64,000 bases of DNA, from the NCBI GenBank assembly GCA_905250025.1, contig CAJNOJ010000366.1, positions 4,831 through 68,830 on the forward strand. The letters are read 5' to 3'. Each line of letters opens with the position of its first letter. Positions within the stretch are counted from its first letter, which is position 1. The notes beneath the pieces are model-generated. The model had not been told where the DNA came from. It ran no database searches and saw nothing but the letters and a program-made list of their open reading frames with translations. The translations under genes and the position numbers were made by a program. The stretch is from Adineta ricciae (lineage: Eukaryota > Rotifera > Eurotatoria > Adinetida > Adinetidae). This document shows positions 12,449 through 24,439 of the stretch, in pieces.

Positions 12449-12767
12449 TGTAGCCTTCATCAAGATTTCATAAAACCCTTTTTTAGTACATTCCACTTTT
12501 AGGTACTCTTTTAGGGTATATGACAGTTCCACAAACCCTTGGAGGGTTTGTTATACGTTGCACTTTCATAAACCCTTGCACGTTCATAAAAATAATAAAC
12601 CCTTTGAAGGTTTACTATTTCTTTTTCATCAATCCTCAAAGGGTTTATGAAAGTGCAACGTATAACAAACCCTCCAAGGGTTTGTGGAACTGTCATATAC
12701 CCTAAAAGAGTACCTAAAAGTGGAATGTACTAAAAAAGGGTTTTATGAAATCTTGATGAAGGCTACA
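12449..12767. repeat. Perfect palindrome with about 129-bp arms, ending at an assembly N
   Basis: The left arm 12449-12577 is an exact reverse complement of the right arm 12639-12767, separated by about 60 bp that itself folds (AATAAACCCTTTGAAGG). The arms are rich in AAACCCTT/AAGGGTTT words. The motif TATATGACAGTTCCACAAACCC resembles a segment of the TIR element at 23825-24091, so this may be a member of the same hairpin MITE family. Because the right arm stops exactly at N 12768, a chimeric or foldback sequencing artefact is also possible. Confidence 0.75.
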
Positions 12768-12768
12768 N

Positions 12769-15681
12769 AACCTCCGAGCTTTTTACCGTTTTTTAGGTAC
12801 AAGTAAGGTATATTTTTATATAGAGAAAAAAGTGAGAGAAAAACGCCTAGAACTCTATCAAGAGCTCTTTTTTTCGGAGTTTTTTGGTATTTATAAGTAT
12901 CAAATAAACCCACAGCATTTTTTCTGATGATAATTAGACCAGTCATATTGGTAACCATTGGTCCTGAGTCATTTTCTGTGAATATAACAAGAGTCATATT
13001 TCGTCAGGGCAAATTGTACTGAATTAATTCGAAGAAATTTTCGTTTCTTCGGAGAAAATAATTGCTTCTATTTAACTATATTTTCGGAATTATGTTGACT
13101 TGATGACTTCACTCGTAGTACTAAAACGGTTTATTATGACGCTGTTTCGCCAAACTGAAAGAACACCATGGAAAAGAGCAGTATGATTCCAAACGATAGA
13201 TTTTTAATTTATACGCATACAAAGATATCTGTAGATTGAAACGTGAAGTTTCACTACACGTGCGTGACTTAAACAAATGAGATTACGAATGATTCGTTGG
13301 ATATTATAAACACATTGATTGCCGGCTGGTATATCTTTTTTGTGTCAAAATTCTATTTTAATGACGAGACAAAAGTCTTGTGAACATCGGATAAAGCATC
13401 GTAAATCCATACGTGTGCCAAAAGGAATAATGGCTGTGTCATTACAGTTGTCGAAATTTTTAATAATTTCTGAATATGATGTGGCTCAGAATCGAATTCC
13501 CAGGTTATGTCCGAGATGCCATGCTTTTCAATCGGAGAAAATAACGACTTATCAATCGATGGAATGCAACAAGGATGAAAGTTCAAGGGATGACGATAAT
13601 GAATAAGTTCGTTTGATGACAATTGCTCCCATAGAATGGGGTCGACAAAAATTGAAAAATGGCGCGTATTCTATCCTTCTTTCCTTATATATTCGCGCAT
13701 TTTGTCCAACTAAATGGCAGTAAGGCCTCTTTTCATTTATCAGGCTTCAATCAAAAGTAAATAATGCTCGACGATCACTCGTTCTTCGGAAGAAACATGG
13801 AGTACTAGCTTACCGACGATGCCTGCGAGGGAGCGATCGTGCTTTATCTAACTCAACAATTGACGATGTGGTCAAATTCTATCGTGAAGATGGTATCAGT
13901 CGGACCTCATACAATTCTAAAGACACAATTGAAATAAATAGAGAAACAGTGGCAGTTCGATTTTTAGAAATGACTGTCTTGGATGCGTACCAAGTGTTCA
14001 ATGAAGGTCGTCTGGGAGCTGTATCAAGATCTACCTTCAATGCTCTACAGCCACGAGACGTAAAAACTGCAACGCCGCATGATATATGCATTTGCATTAT
14101 TCACGCGAACATGGACCTTCTAATGAAGGTTTGCGATATCGGTATTTTTATTGATTTAAACTTGTAATGGCCACTATAGAAAGCACTCTGGCGTAATTTT
14201 CGCGTCAGCAAGGCACAAGATCAACAGGAAGGATTTGATCAATCAAATAGTTTGCACTGATTCAAATGATACGTTTGCTGTGGCACAGGTTGATTTCTCA
14301 ATGAACTATGCATTGATACATCAGCGCGAAGTTCAACAAAGATTTTTTAGCCAACATCAAGTCACTTTATTTACAATACGTCTTACCATCGGTAATGAAC
14401 AGCGAAATTTAGCAATCATCAGCAACTATATGGAACATACGACAGCATTTGTGCATTGTGCACAAAAAATTCTCGCTGAATTTATAAAGAAAAACTTTCC
14501 ATTAATAGAAAAGGTGAACTATGTTAGGTAAATCTTATTCTTGTTTAAATCTGTGTGTCACGTTATCCCTCCTCTTCCGTTTAGTGACGGAACATCTGCC
14601 CATTTTAAAAATAATTTCAGCATATTCAATCTGGCCCATCACAAAACCGATTTTGGTCTAGATGCTCGTTGGACATTTACCGCTACTGTACACGGCAAAA
14701 GTGCTGGTGACGGAGTGGATGCTCTGTTGAAAACCACCGCCAGGCACACTACACTTATTAAGAACATTCTCATGTCAAATTCAAAAGACTTCTTCGAATT
14801 TTCACAAAAACAACAACTTGAAACAGCAAGGAGATCTAACAAAGATACTCCTGGTGTTCATGTCTTCTATCTAGAATCGGATGAAGTAGAAGAGGTTAAG
14901 AAGAACTATTTGAAAAGTAGCAACGAAAAACTTCGATTAGCAGGTAAGAAGGAGTTTCAGTTCTATTCTCGTATATCCATATTGATTTAGGTACAATACA
15001 AGGCGTTCGTAGTACGCGTGCATTCAAACCGATTAGTCGTTCAACAGTTCAGTATAATATAACGTCTCGATCAACGCAGACAAAGACTTTTACGTTCAAA
15101 CAAACTCCTTTTATTTTTCATTTATCAATCAACGTTTTTGCAATCAGTCTTGACCTTGATACCTAGCGTTCAGAAAGATTCGACAGCTCTCTTCCTGATT
15201 ATACTCGATTTCTTTCGTATAAGGGCTGATCAATCGGGATGAATTCTGGCATGAAATTTTATGTTATCCACTTTCCATACCTCACCAAGGAAAGAAAAGA
15301 AAACTTCTTTGAATTAATTCAGTACAATTTGCTCTGACGAAATATGACTCTTGTTATATTCACAGAAAATGACTCAGGATCTATGGTTACTAATACGACT
15401 AGTCTAATTATCATCAGAAAAAATGCTGTGGTTTTATTTGATACTTATAAATACCAAAAAAAGAGCTCTTGATAGAGTTCTAGGCGTTTTTCTCTCACTT
15501 TTTTCTCTATATAAAAATATACCTTACTTGTACCTAAAAAACGGTAAAAAGCTCGGAGTTTTTCGCAGATAGAACCGAAATTTTTTCTTCAAAAGTATTT
15601 TCTGATGCATACCGGCTGGTTGAAGCGAAAAAAACGGAAGAAACCTTTCCAAAAAGCGTACGGATCCTCATTGATTCACCC
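12769..15681. mobile_element. DNA transposon with about 280-bp inverted ends carrying transposase-like copy 2
   Basis: Sequence 12770-13060 is the reverse complement, about 95% alike, of 15290-15572, so the transposase-like gene sits between long inverted repeats. The right end continues to an ATTCACCC shared with copy 1 (6688). The left end abuts N 12768, so the true left terminus is not seen. I cannot assign a named superfamily. Confidence 0.6.
13700..15165 (+). pseudogene. Transposase-like gene copy 2, decayed
   Basis: Same family as 4500-6180. Pieces are STIDDVVKFYREDGISRT and VLDAYQVFNEGRLGAVSRST (13850-14160), then a deletion relative to copy 1. TFAVAQVDFSMNYALIHQRE follows through EFIKKNFPLIEKVNYV (14268-14528). 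A clean GT-AG intron of about 56 bp (about 14529-14584) joins to SDGTSAHFKNNF. TATVHGKSAGDGVDALLKTT leads to KLRLAG at 14943, a second intron ends at AG 14990, and a last exon GTIQGVRSTRAFKPISRS runs to TAG near 15166. The D of DFSMNYA, the SDG and the HGK..GDG boxes are candidate catalytic positions. The zinc-ligand-like Cys cluster seen in copy 1 (CFNGQCRDC) is deleted here. Confidence 0.6.
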
Positions 15682-15689
15682 TCTATTTT

Positions 15690-18150
15690 TAAATGATCTA
15701 GTCCTTTTTGGAGGAGTTCCGTTAACTTAATCCATATTCTAGTCGACTAAATTACATGATAATTGCCAGAAATATTAAGGAAGACTCACAGTCACCGCTA
15801 AGTATACATAACCTTAACTGTATAAATACTTGAAACGGAAATGTTCGTGCAATTTATGCCATAAAATAACCTAGAGATCGTGTTTTTTTAAAATTATTCA
15901 GATCTCGAAATATGAGGGCGCGAATTCACGTTGTCCAGCATCAAAGGATTAAAATTTATCATCGAAAGACTGCCATTACTGTCCGAGCTTTCGCTCTTTT
16001 TTGCATCGCATTTTCCAGACAATATCTGCAAGTTGATGTCTTGTACAGTAGATCATACTGCCAAGGCAAGGAAACATAGAAGATCATGATAATGTCCGTA
16101 TTTACGCAAAATCGCAGTGTATAAATATGGGAAAAGTATCCTGGTACAAAGAGCGGTGTGCATACAACATCACAAAAGACGATATCATTAGAAAGAAACT
16201 TAAGTAGTAGATACAAAGAGAAGATCTTATTCGAAAAGAAATATCAGAATCAGATATGTTCATGTCGTCGAAAAACTAGTGACATACGTGGTAAGGAGGA
16301 TTTATGATAGAAAACACTTTCATATAACGCCTTGAAGTCAGTTCAACATGCCAAAAATTGTAATGCATAGGAGAAAAAAAAACTGATGTGGCGAAAATAT
16401 GTTTTTAATAAAAAGACACTTTTGCTTCGTTTTCTCATTCTTACTGCGTAACTTAGATGTGAAACAAATGAACTTGGATAGTTATTCGATGAATTTCACA
16501 GTGGTACTCTACATGTATCTGTGTAAAAATGAAGAAAAAGAAGAAGAAATAGTTATAGGTACTAAATAACATCAAAGAAACATTTATAGAGAACAAGCAT
16601 ACATGAAAATCACTGAATCAAAGTTATTTTTCGACGACATCGAATGGGGTCGTTCAGCTTGTTTGCTGATATAGTTGCGTTTATTTTTCCGTAGTACGGT
16701 AAAAGTATTAATTGAGGATTCAAAACTGTAAGAATACTAATGGTGCCATTATTCAATCACTATACGTACGTGTTCTCTCTTACGTCACTCAATCGATCTG
16801 ATTAGCGTTGGAGCACTGCAGCAAGAATTTGAAGTCGCAAGTAAGAGTCGATTATATTCACTTCTTGAAGATCAAGTAGTCCCGCAGCTCTCTGAGATGA
16901 AAATTGACGGCCAAAATAATAGAATGCTTCATCATCAGAGTCCATAACATATCATGACACAGAACTTTGAAATGAATGGTATATTTTTTATTTAACAATA
17001 AGTAGAAATGAAACAACGATATAATGAGATAGGACCATGTCCCTTGCTCTTTCCCACGCAATTCACGTGAATCCAGGAGAAGAAAGAAGAGAAAAGAAAG
17101 AAGTCGATTTGGGTAAGTATCGAAAATTACTCTGGATTCATAGCGAGAGTAGTGATATCCTATATAACGACATAAATTAGACTATATTACACAAAAACTA
17201 ATTATCAACTGACTCCACCCTTCGATGAAAAGACTTCAGAATTTTAAAAAGCTTAATAATTGCTTTGATTGTAAACAGTTTTTCTCATTTACAGAAAATC
17301 CTCAACACCCACTTTAGCATTATGTCACTGATAAGTTGAATGAAAGAGTCAGGCTTCAGATTCATGAAGACTAATCGATTCTTCCACTATTTCAATAAAA
17401 TCAGGCTGCTCAGCAATAGTGAATAGACCTATGGAAAATCAGAGCAGGATACCAGTTTTCCTTTGAACTTTTCTGTCTTTTTCTGCAAGTGAAACCTTTT
17501 TGTTCGTGTACTTTTCACTTATCGCTCAACTTGAAAGTCATTTGAAGTAACCCATGAATTCATATACTACGCATCGCTTTGGATCTGCTGATGCTTTGGA
17601 CAGTTGTTCGATTTGTTTTCACGATGGTTTTTACTTGCAACATTCTATAGGTCTATTTCAGTCTCTTTGATATCATGTTTCGGAAATAGTGAGACCTACT
17701 CTGAATCAAACTCAATCTTACACATATCTTTCGATCAATCAACCACTAATAAGCACGAAGTGTTAAAGTTTGAATAGAGAAGACTTTTAGGAATAGAATA
17801 TCGTGATGTAGGCACTTAAAAAATATAAACGATATTCAATCAACAATCGTCTATACACATGCTCTACCATTATTTGCTGTTGAATTCTTCTATTCGAGTA
17901 TAACAATCTTGTTTACAGTATTCGTTAGTACTTTGATGTTACGACGCTTACAAAATTTTGTAAAGAAAGATATCGAGTTAGGTTAGATCGGACGGGCTAT
18001 GGTGCTGAACCGTCTGACTCTGCATCTGTTCTATTGAACCAAGTTGAGAGCAATCAGTTTTGATCCGCATTCAGTACTCTTTCGAATGATGTTTCACAAA
18101 GTATAACTACGTTTTTTTTTCTTAATAAACCTTCTTTGCTTTCGTAAATG
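15690..18150. other. Intergenic, no gene recognised
   Basis: About 2.5 kb of AT-rich sequence with only short open frames (for example minus strand 15959-16216 and 16858-17061). None has recognisable domains. I see no tRNA-like, rRNA-like or repeat structure here. Confidence 0.4.
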
Positions 18151-18182
18151 TGTATTATTTTATTGAAAATAATCGGACATTT

Positions 18183-18264
18183 TCACACTTTATTATTTTG
18201 AGCAGAGAGCATTTCATAGTAGGTCCCACGTTGTTGTACTAATTCGGCATGTGAGCCCATTTCT
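18183..18264 (-). CDS. C-terminal end of an ABCB-type transporter, cut by gap
   Basis: Reading the minus strand from N 18265 gives EMGSHAELVQQRGTYYEMLS followed by AQNNKV and a TGA stop (complement of 18183-18185). This is the characteristic tail just after the H-loop of the second nucleotide-binding domain in P-glycoprotein/ABCB transporters (E.GSHxELxxxxGxYxxLxxxQ). A complementary AATAAA lies just beyond, near 18153. Only about 26 codons are present; the rest of the gene is lost at the scaffold join. The call rests on a short but very typical motif. Confidence 0.75.
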
Positions 18265-19639
18265 NATTTGAAAAAAAACCTATGTCAAAGGGTTCATCAG
18301 TGCGATAGATCCTTTTGCAAAGTTGATTACTCTACACACATTTTTTTCAGTGCGGTGCTATTCCAGAGGAAGAAATAAACAAAGTGGTATTCTCATCAGA
18401 GCAGACATCCGTTTAGTTGAAAATCTTCATAACTTATACTTTCATGGTCATATGATGCGATATAACGTTTGCGCGGAAATTGCATCTATTTGGAAGTAAG
18501 ATGAATTACCGAGAAATCCAAAAACCATGTTCCAAAACAACTCTTCATAATCGAAGTGGATATTCTAAACAGCACACACAAAACTTCCAGTGAGGGTGCG
18601 GCGAAAGGTGATGAGGGTTTCTTTTCAGTCATTCTTTTTTTTAACAATAACTTTTACTCATGTTTTATTGCTATAGCTATGAGCATCTGACAGGACATAA
18701 TAAATTCGGTCTACCTCATGAACTTTGGTAGTCTCCATAAAGTCCATATAGCGAAATTTCTAAATTTCCAAGAATCAAATTCCCTATACGAACTATACGG
18801 ACATCCATATAAGAAGTCCTCGCTCAATTTTCATACAGGGAAATTGTGGTACTATGACCAACATGGAATAGTGCGGACGGGTAATTATTTTCCAAGGAGA
18901 AACTATTGCAAATTTGCATTTCTTGGAAAACGCTATAACGCATCAAGTCTTAATGGCAGATATAACTGACACTCAGACAAAAAGAAAAATTTAATCATAT
19001 GAATTTTAACTGATAGCATGCAAAATAAGTAGCTAAATAAGTGCGCTTCTGAAGATATTATTAATAGAGAATGGTTAAAAAATGGGTTGTATTTCATTGC
19101 TTAAAAAATTTTCTTCACTTGCATCTAGTTGAACATAGCGATTGCACCTATTCTCTTCTTTCTTTCTCCAACACGTGTCCGCCACGTGACTGCATTTACT
19201 TCATTCTGCATCATTATTCCGTTGATTTAAATTTAAATTAACAAGATATACGATGAATCCTCTCGTGAAGTCGGAACGTGCAACCTCTGCGTGGTATGGG
19301 AGAGAAACTTAAAGATATCTTTAAGGCCAATGCGCGCACTCGGAAACTATCGGGCAGTAGCGATAGTGGATCGCAACGAAGCAATCTCGGACTGCGCTGA
19401 AGAAGGCAATGGTAAGCCACTTCAGTATATCTACTAAGAAAATCCAATGACAATCAACGACGTTTCAAGTTATGGCGCTTGAAGATGAGACCCCCAGGTT
19501 GGAAGGCACCTAAATTTTGGCTGGGGAAGAGCCAACGTCAAGTACAACTAGTACTGTGAATAATGACGCTGCTGAATTAAAGCCGAAAGGAAGTTGAACG
19601 GCTGAGCAATACCGATACAGACGGAAAGACCAAAGCTTT

Positions 19640-20374
19640 TTGAAAACACACAAAATCGACATATGGAATGTAAGAAGCATGGATCAAGGCGAGCTCGAAA
19701 TAGTCAAATCAGAAATGGATCGTATCAAAATAGGCATTCTTGGTATAAGTGAATTCAAATGGGCAGGAAATGGTCATTTCACATCTGGAGGCAACGAAGT
19801 CTATTACTCTGGCAGTCAAAACACCAGGAAAAACGGAGTGGCCATCGTATTAAACAAGAAACTCGTAAATTCGGTAACCAGATACTTCCCAAAAAATGGC
19901 AGAATAATCTCTATTCGACTCCGAGGACAACCAACAAATTTAACAACAATACAAATCTACGCACCAACTACAGAAGCAGATGAATCAACAATCGACAGTT
20001 TTTGCATGGATTTACAACAAACACTAGACAGTACACCAAAAAAAGATGCCATCCTGATAACTAGAGACTGGAATGCAAAGGTTGGAGAAACGGTGGTACC
20101 TGACATAGTTGGAAAATTTGGTTTGGGGAAACGCAATGAACCTGGGGAGAGATTGATTGTTTTCTCTGAAGAAAACGGTATGATCATCACCAATATATGC
20201 TTTCAACAACCAAAACGACGATTATACACATGGACAACACCAAATGGCCAACATCGAAATCAAATCGATTATATTCTCTACAACAGACGATGGAAAACCT
20301 GTATAACATCAATCAAAACACGACCAGGAGCTGACCGCGTCACTGATCACGAACTCCTAGTGGCAAATTTTTGA
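19640..20374 (+). pseudogene. LINE AP endonuclease, copy 2
   Basis: Open frame of 244 aa with the full exonuclease-endonuclease-phosphatase fold. Motifs are IWNVRSM (Asn), ILGISEFKWAG (catalytic Glu), YAPT-type strand, ITRDWNAKVGE (the usual GD[FW]N is RDWN), HRNQIDYILYN and VTDHELLVANF (SDH-type catalytic His). It nicks target DNA for target-primed reverse transcription. The frame closes with TGA right after the His box, whereas in intact RTE elements EN and RT are one protein, so the element is not autonomous as assembled. Confidence 0.85.
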
Positions 20375-20999
20375 GCTATGCCCGAACGATATTAGAAACC
20401 AATACTAACAGCAAAACCTGATCTGAAAAAAATTCCGCACAAGAACAAAATCGAAGAAAAACAGATTCGATGCACTCAATCTGGTCTACAAAGACCCCGA
20501 AGAATTATGGCACGAAATACGTGACATAGTAAACGATGAAATGCAAAGAAATATCCCGGCAGTTCCAAAGAAAAAGAAAAATAACTGGTTATCGTCAAGC
20601 ACTTTGGCAATCGCAAAAGAAAGACGAGACGCTAAAGTAAATGAGAACAGATAAACCCTCGCAAAACTTAACGCCGACTTTCAACACGCAGCGAGAATAG
20701 ACAAGCAAAAACAAATTATCGAAGAATGTGAAAAAGTAGAAGAATACAACAAGAAAGGTATGGCAAGGAATCTATTCAAGAAGATAAAAATACCTTCATG
20801 GGCAATTTACACCAAGAGATGATATTCTAACCAATCATAGTGATAAGAATTTAACAAGTGGTGACGGAATCAAAATTGAATGGCAGCGATACACCGAGGG
20901 GCTATACAGGAAATGAATTAATGGAACGAGAGGTCTAGAACTCGACGGCTACGAACTGGAACCCAACATCTTAGAAAGTGAAGTTAAATTCGCCCTAGA

Positions 21000-22300
21000 A
21001 ACACTAGCAAGTGGAAAAGCTCCTGGACATGGCGGCATTCCGATTGAATGTTTCAAATCAATCAAAGAAGAGGCAGTGACAATACTTACAAAAGTATGTC
21101 AGCAAATATGGAAAACATCAATATTCATTCCCATACCGAAGAGCGGAAATGCCAAACACTGTTCAGATTACCGTACAATAGCTCTGATCTCATATGCCAG
21201 CAAGATCATGTTGAAGATTATACAACGACGATTGGAACCTTTTCTAGAACGAGAACTGCCAGCTACGCAAGCTGGATTCCGAAAAGGACGGGGAACACAC
21301 GATCAAATAGCAAATCTACGGTGGTTAATGAAAAAAGCTCGAGAATACCAAGAAGAGTTTTACCTATGTTTCATCATCTATAGTAAAGCTTTCGATTGTG
21401 TAGTTCACGAAAAACTCTGGCCGGTACTATTGGAAATGGGTGTGCCAAAGCATTTGATCATTCTCATGAAGAACTTATATACCAATCAACAAGCAACGGT
21501 GAAAACGGACTATGAAAATACCAACTGGTTCAACATTGGAAAAGGTGTACGTCAAGGCTGTATCCTATCACCATATCTATTCAATTTATATACTGAGCAT
21601 ATAATGACAAAAGCTGAAATATATGAAACAGCAGGTGGTATAAACATAGGTGGTCGAAATATTAACAATATACACTTTGCAGATGACACTACAATACTAG
21701 CTGAAACAGCCGATGATCTCCAATACCTCCTAAAAAAGGTGGAAAAAAAATGCAGTTGCTGGACTAAAACTAAATATGAAAAAGACTTTCGTGATGACAA
21801 ACGGATCCATTCAAGAACTTTACATCGACAATGATCAAATGGGAATAATCAAAGAATTCATTTTCTTGTGCTCTGTTATAAACATTGATGGTAACTGCAG
21901 TAACGAAATACAGAGAAGACTTCTGATGGGTAGAAAGACAATGGTAAGCATGGACAAACTCCTCAAAAGTAAGGACACCAGCCTAGCCACCAAAACTAGA
22001 ATAATCAAAAGGATGGTGTTTCCGATAACAACATATAGATGTGAAAGTTGGACAATTAGATAAGGCGATAGAAGAAAAATCGACTCCTTGGAACTTTGGT
22101 GCTGGAGAATATTACTTCGTATTCCATGGACAGAAAGGAGAGCCAACAAATCTGTCTTAGAAGAAATAAAATCTGATTGCTCACTAGAAGCTTCAATGTT
22201 GAAACTAAAACTGTCATACTTTAGGCATATAATGCGGCAACAGGATTCTTTAGAAAAAGACAATGCTTGGCATGGTCGACGGCTAACGACTTAGAGGAAG
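21000..22300 (+). pseudogene. LINE reverse transcriptase and C-terminal region, copy 2
   Basis: RT motifs in order: IFIPIPKSG, DYRTIALISYASKIMLKI, QAGFRKGRGTHDQIANLRW, YLCFIIYSKAFDCVVHEKLW, GVRQGCILSPYLFNLY, and INNIHFADDTTILAE, which carries the FADD catalytic box (about 21662-21706). A frameshift near 21755-21775 moves reading to NGSIQELYIDNDQMGIIKEF through TYRCESWTIR. A stop at 22062 precedes the ELWCWRILLRIPW tail. Two or more lesions make it defective. Confidence 0.85.
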
Positions 22301-22457
22301 GCAAAATAAGAGATGGATTGACACGATAAAAAAAGACAAATTTAACATTGGCTCAACTCAACAAAATGGTACATAACAGAAATATGTGCAGAAGATTGAT
22401 TCATCGGATCACCAAGAGTCGGGCTCGACTGAATGGATAAATCATCATCACGATGAA

Positions 22458-22960
22458 CCACCAGTAAAACTCAAATCATCATTACCGCCAACTAAAAAGA
22501 ACTGTCAACAACCTCCACAACAGATAGTCTTATGAACGACTTTCAATAACCTCTTTCTCGTCCATTATCTGCCAATGGTGATTCCCTTTCACAATATATT
22601 CAACAATCAAGTATTTATTTTGGTTCACGGCCAAATCAACAATCTAATCGTAAACGTAATCGTGCACCTGCACCACACTTGTCCAACTCACGTCCTGTTA
22701 ATTGGCCTACATTCTCTCGACGATCGAGTAACGATTTTGACGACAATGCTGATTGTACAACAGTGTCCATATCACAAAAACATAAACCAATCAGTTCAAC
22801 GTTTCACAACGCTGATACTCTTAGCGATTATTATCAACTACAATTAAGCTCCCACAATTGTTAGTCGTCTCAATCTCCTGGTTTTACCTGTCCGAACACT
22901 CCTCCTCATTATCATCGTTATTCATATCCGAGTCGTTTTCAAATTAACCAAAGAACGTAA
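22458..22960 (+). pseudogene. Tail of an unknown S/P/Q/N-rich coding sequence next to the LINE
   Basis: Directly after the LINE tail one reads PPVKLKSSLPPTKKNCQQPP in frame from 22458 to a TGA at 22533. After a frame change, PLSRPLSANGDSLSQYIQQS, SNRKRNRAPAPHLSNSRPVN and WPTFSRRSSNDFDDNADCTT run from 22550 to a TAG at 22862. The same frame goes on with SSQSPGFTCPNTPPHYHRYS to tandem stops near 22960. The composition (low-complexity, polar, with RKRNR) looks like a disordered C-terminal region of a host protein rather than LINE or spacer. Internal stops argue that it is dead. The function is unknown. Confidence 0.45.
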
Positions 22961-22969
22961 TAGATAGTT

Positions 22970-23820
22970 GGAATGTCTAAGAATCGTTTAAAATGTCTGA
23001 GAATATACAATTAAAATTTTCCTAGTTGAAAACAGCTAACTCACTGATAGACAGCATTTTCGGCCAGTACACACATGAAATAAAACTCTACATAAAAGCA
23101 TATTCGTCTTTCGTGTACTAAATTATTAGTGTCGTTGTCGGCGCGAAAGACGACTAAATACGTCCTTTCTTTCTTACCAACTCATCTACATCAACATGAT
23201 AGTAGAAAAACATAGTTTATAAGATAAAACCTTAGTTTTGCACGAAAAAACAGATACATTATATAGTTAGTGATTTGTTAACGATCTGTCTGTCTGTTGC
23301 AGATAGGCTTGGCGCCTTCATTGTAGCCGTTTCACTATATTTAAGATATCAAATACATGGTTCTCTGTGTTCTAAAAAGTTACTGTCAAATTCTCTGCAA
23401 GATCATGTTTTCTAAGAATTGCTGAATCTTCCAAGAGCTTCTCAATGCTCATATGCATAACTTCACAAGTAGCGAGAAGGAATTCGAAATATTAGGTTGT
23501 TAACAAAGTTTTTGCGTCTTTTTTCCAAAATTTAATCTTTAATTTTTAACTGCAACAATACAGCTAGCTGTGCCGACAAAAGTGGTAGACGTTCTTTTGT
23601 ACAATACCCCGTATATATATCCCAATAACTCTTGAGCTGTTTTCATTTCGCTTCGTATGACATTTTTCTTTTCTTTTTCTTTATCCTTCTCTTTCAAGAT
23701 ATTCTCTCTCTATACATTTTCTCGATGTTTCTCTTTCTCTTCTCCCTCTCTTGTTCTCTGATATGATATCGAAGGAATTAGTTGTAGATGGACATCAACA
23801 AGAGTTAGTCGTGCCTATAC
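22970..23820. other. Intergenic, no gene recognised
   Basis: AT-rich, with a pyrimidine-rich run of CTTTTTCTTT-like and CTCTCTCT-like words at about 23660-23760. No coding or RNA signal is seen. Confidence 0.4.
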
Positions 23821-23824
23821 TCCT

Positions 23825-24091
23825 CACTGTGAAAAAAGGGCAGAATAATCAACCCTTTTAAAGGGTTTATTAACTTCAGAAAACCTCGAAAACCGCTTCT
23901 GTCTTCTACGATTCTTCTACTGAATATATGAACAAGCCTCTTAAGGGTAGATGAATGCTCACCTACCATAAAGGTTTGTGAAAAAGAAGGGTTTTTTAGA
24001 GGATATATGACGTTCACAAACCCAAAAAAGTTCATGTCACGACCATCAATCTTTTTCGAGGGTTTTATAACTCTACGCTTCTTTTACAGTG
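23825..24091. mobile_element. Hairpin MITE with CACTGT ends
   Basis: The left end CACTGTGAAAAAAGGG and the reverse complement of the right end CACTGTAAAAGAAG form imperfect terminal inverted repeats on a 267-bp element. The interior carries AAACCC/GGGTTT words and GATATATGACGTTCACAAAC, resembling the palindrome at 12449-12767. I could not settle a target-site duplication. No coding capacity. Confidence 0.6.
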
Positions 24092-24439
24092 CTGCGTTAG
24101 TTGTCCATAACTATATACGTATACGCGTACACGGTGTGTTACATTTAACTGAATACAAAAGTTATATAGAATCGTTACTGTGACTCTAAAAACGGAATAG
24201 GAGTCGGAACCTGCACAATCTCAAAATATATATTTATTTGTTGATGTTATCATTTTCTGTCATATCATTTGAATAATAAATCATTACGTCTCGGTGTTGT
24301 CCGAACGTTTGGAACTATTTCATTTCTCTTGATTTATATTCATCTATCAGAAGTACATTCCGTAACACTAGCTTTCAGTTATATATGCACCACTACTCTC
24401 TACGACTTGTCGCCATCAACCTGACAGAGATAGGATACC

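Larger units (their letters stand above)
18266..22445 (+). mobile_element. RTE-like LINE, copy 2, near full length
   Basis: A non-LTR retrotransposon with a 5' region (18266-19630), an AP endonuclease, a reverse transcriptase and a C-terminal segment. It ends in TGAATGGATAAATCATCATC plus ACGATGAA, a short repeat-like tail as in RTE/BovB elements. The C-terminal reading YRCESWTIR, ELWCWRILLRIPWTERRANK and KLKLSYFRHIMRQ is the RTE/BovB signature I recognise. It is much less decayed than copy 1 but still carries stops between the EN and RT, and its 5' end touches N 18265. Confidence 0.85.

Noticed and set aside
12520..12705. Two near-identical opposite-strand frames in the palindrome
   Set aside because: Any open frame in a perfect palindrome is mirrored; the sequence is simple AAACCC-type repeat.
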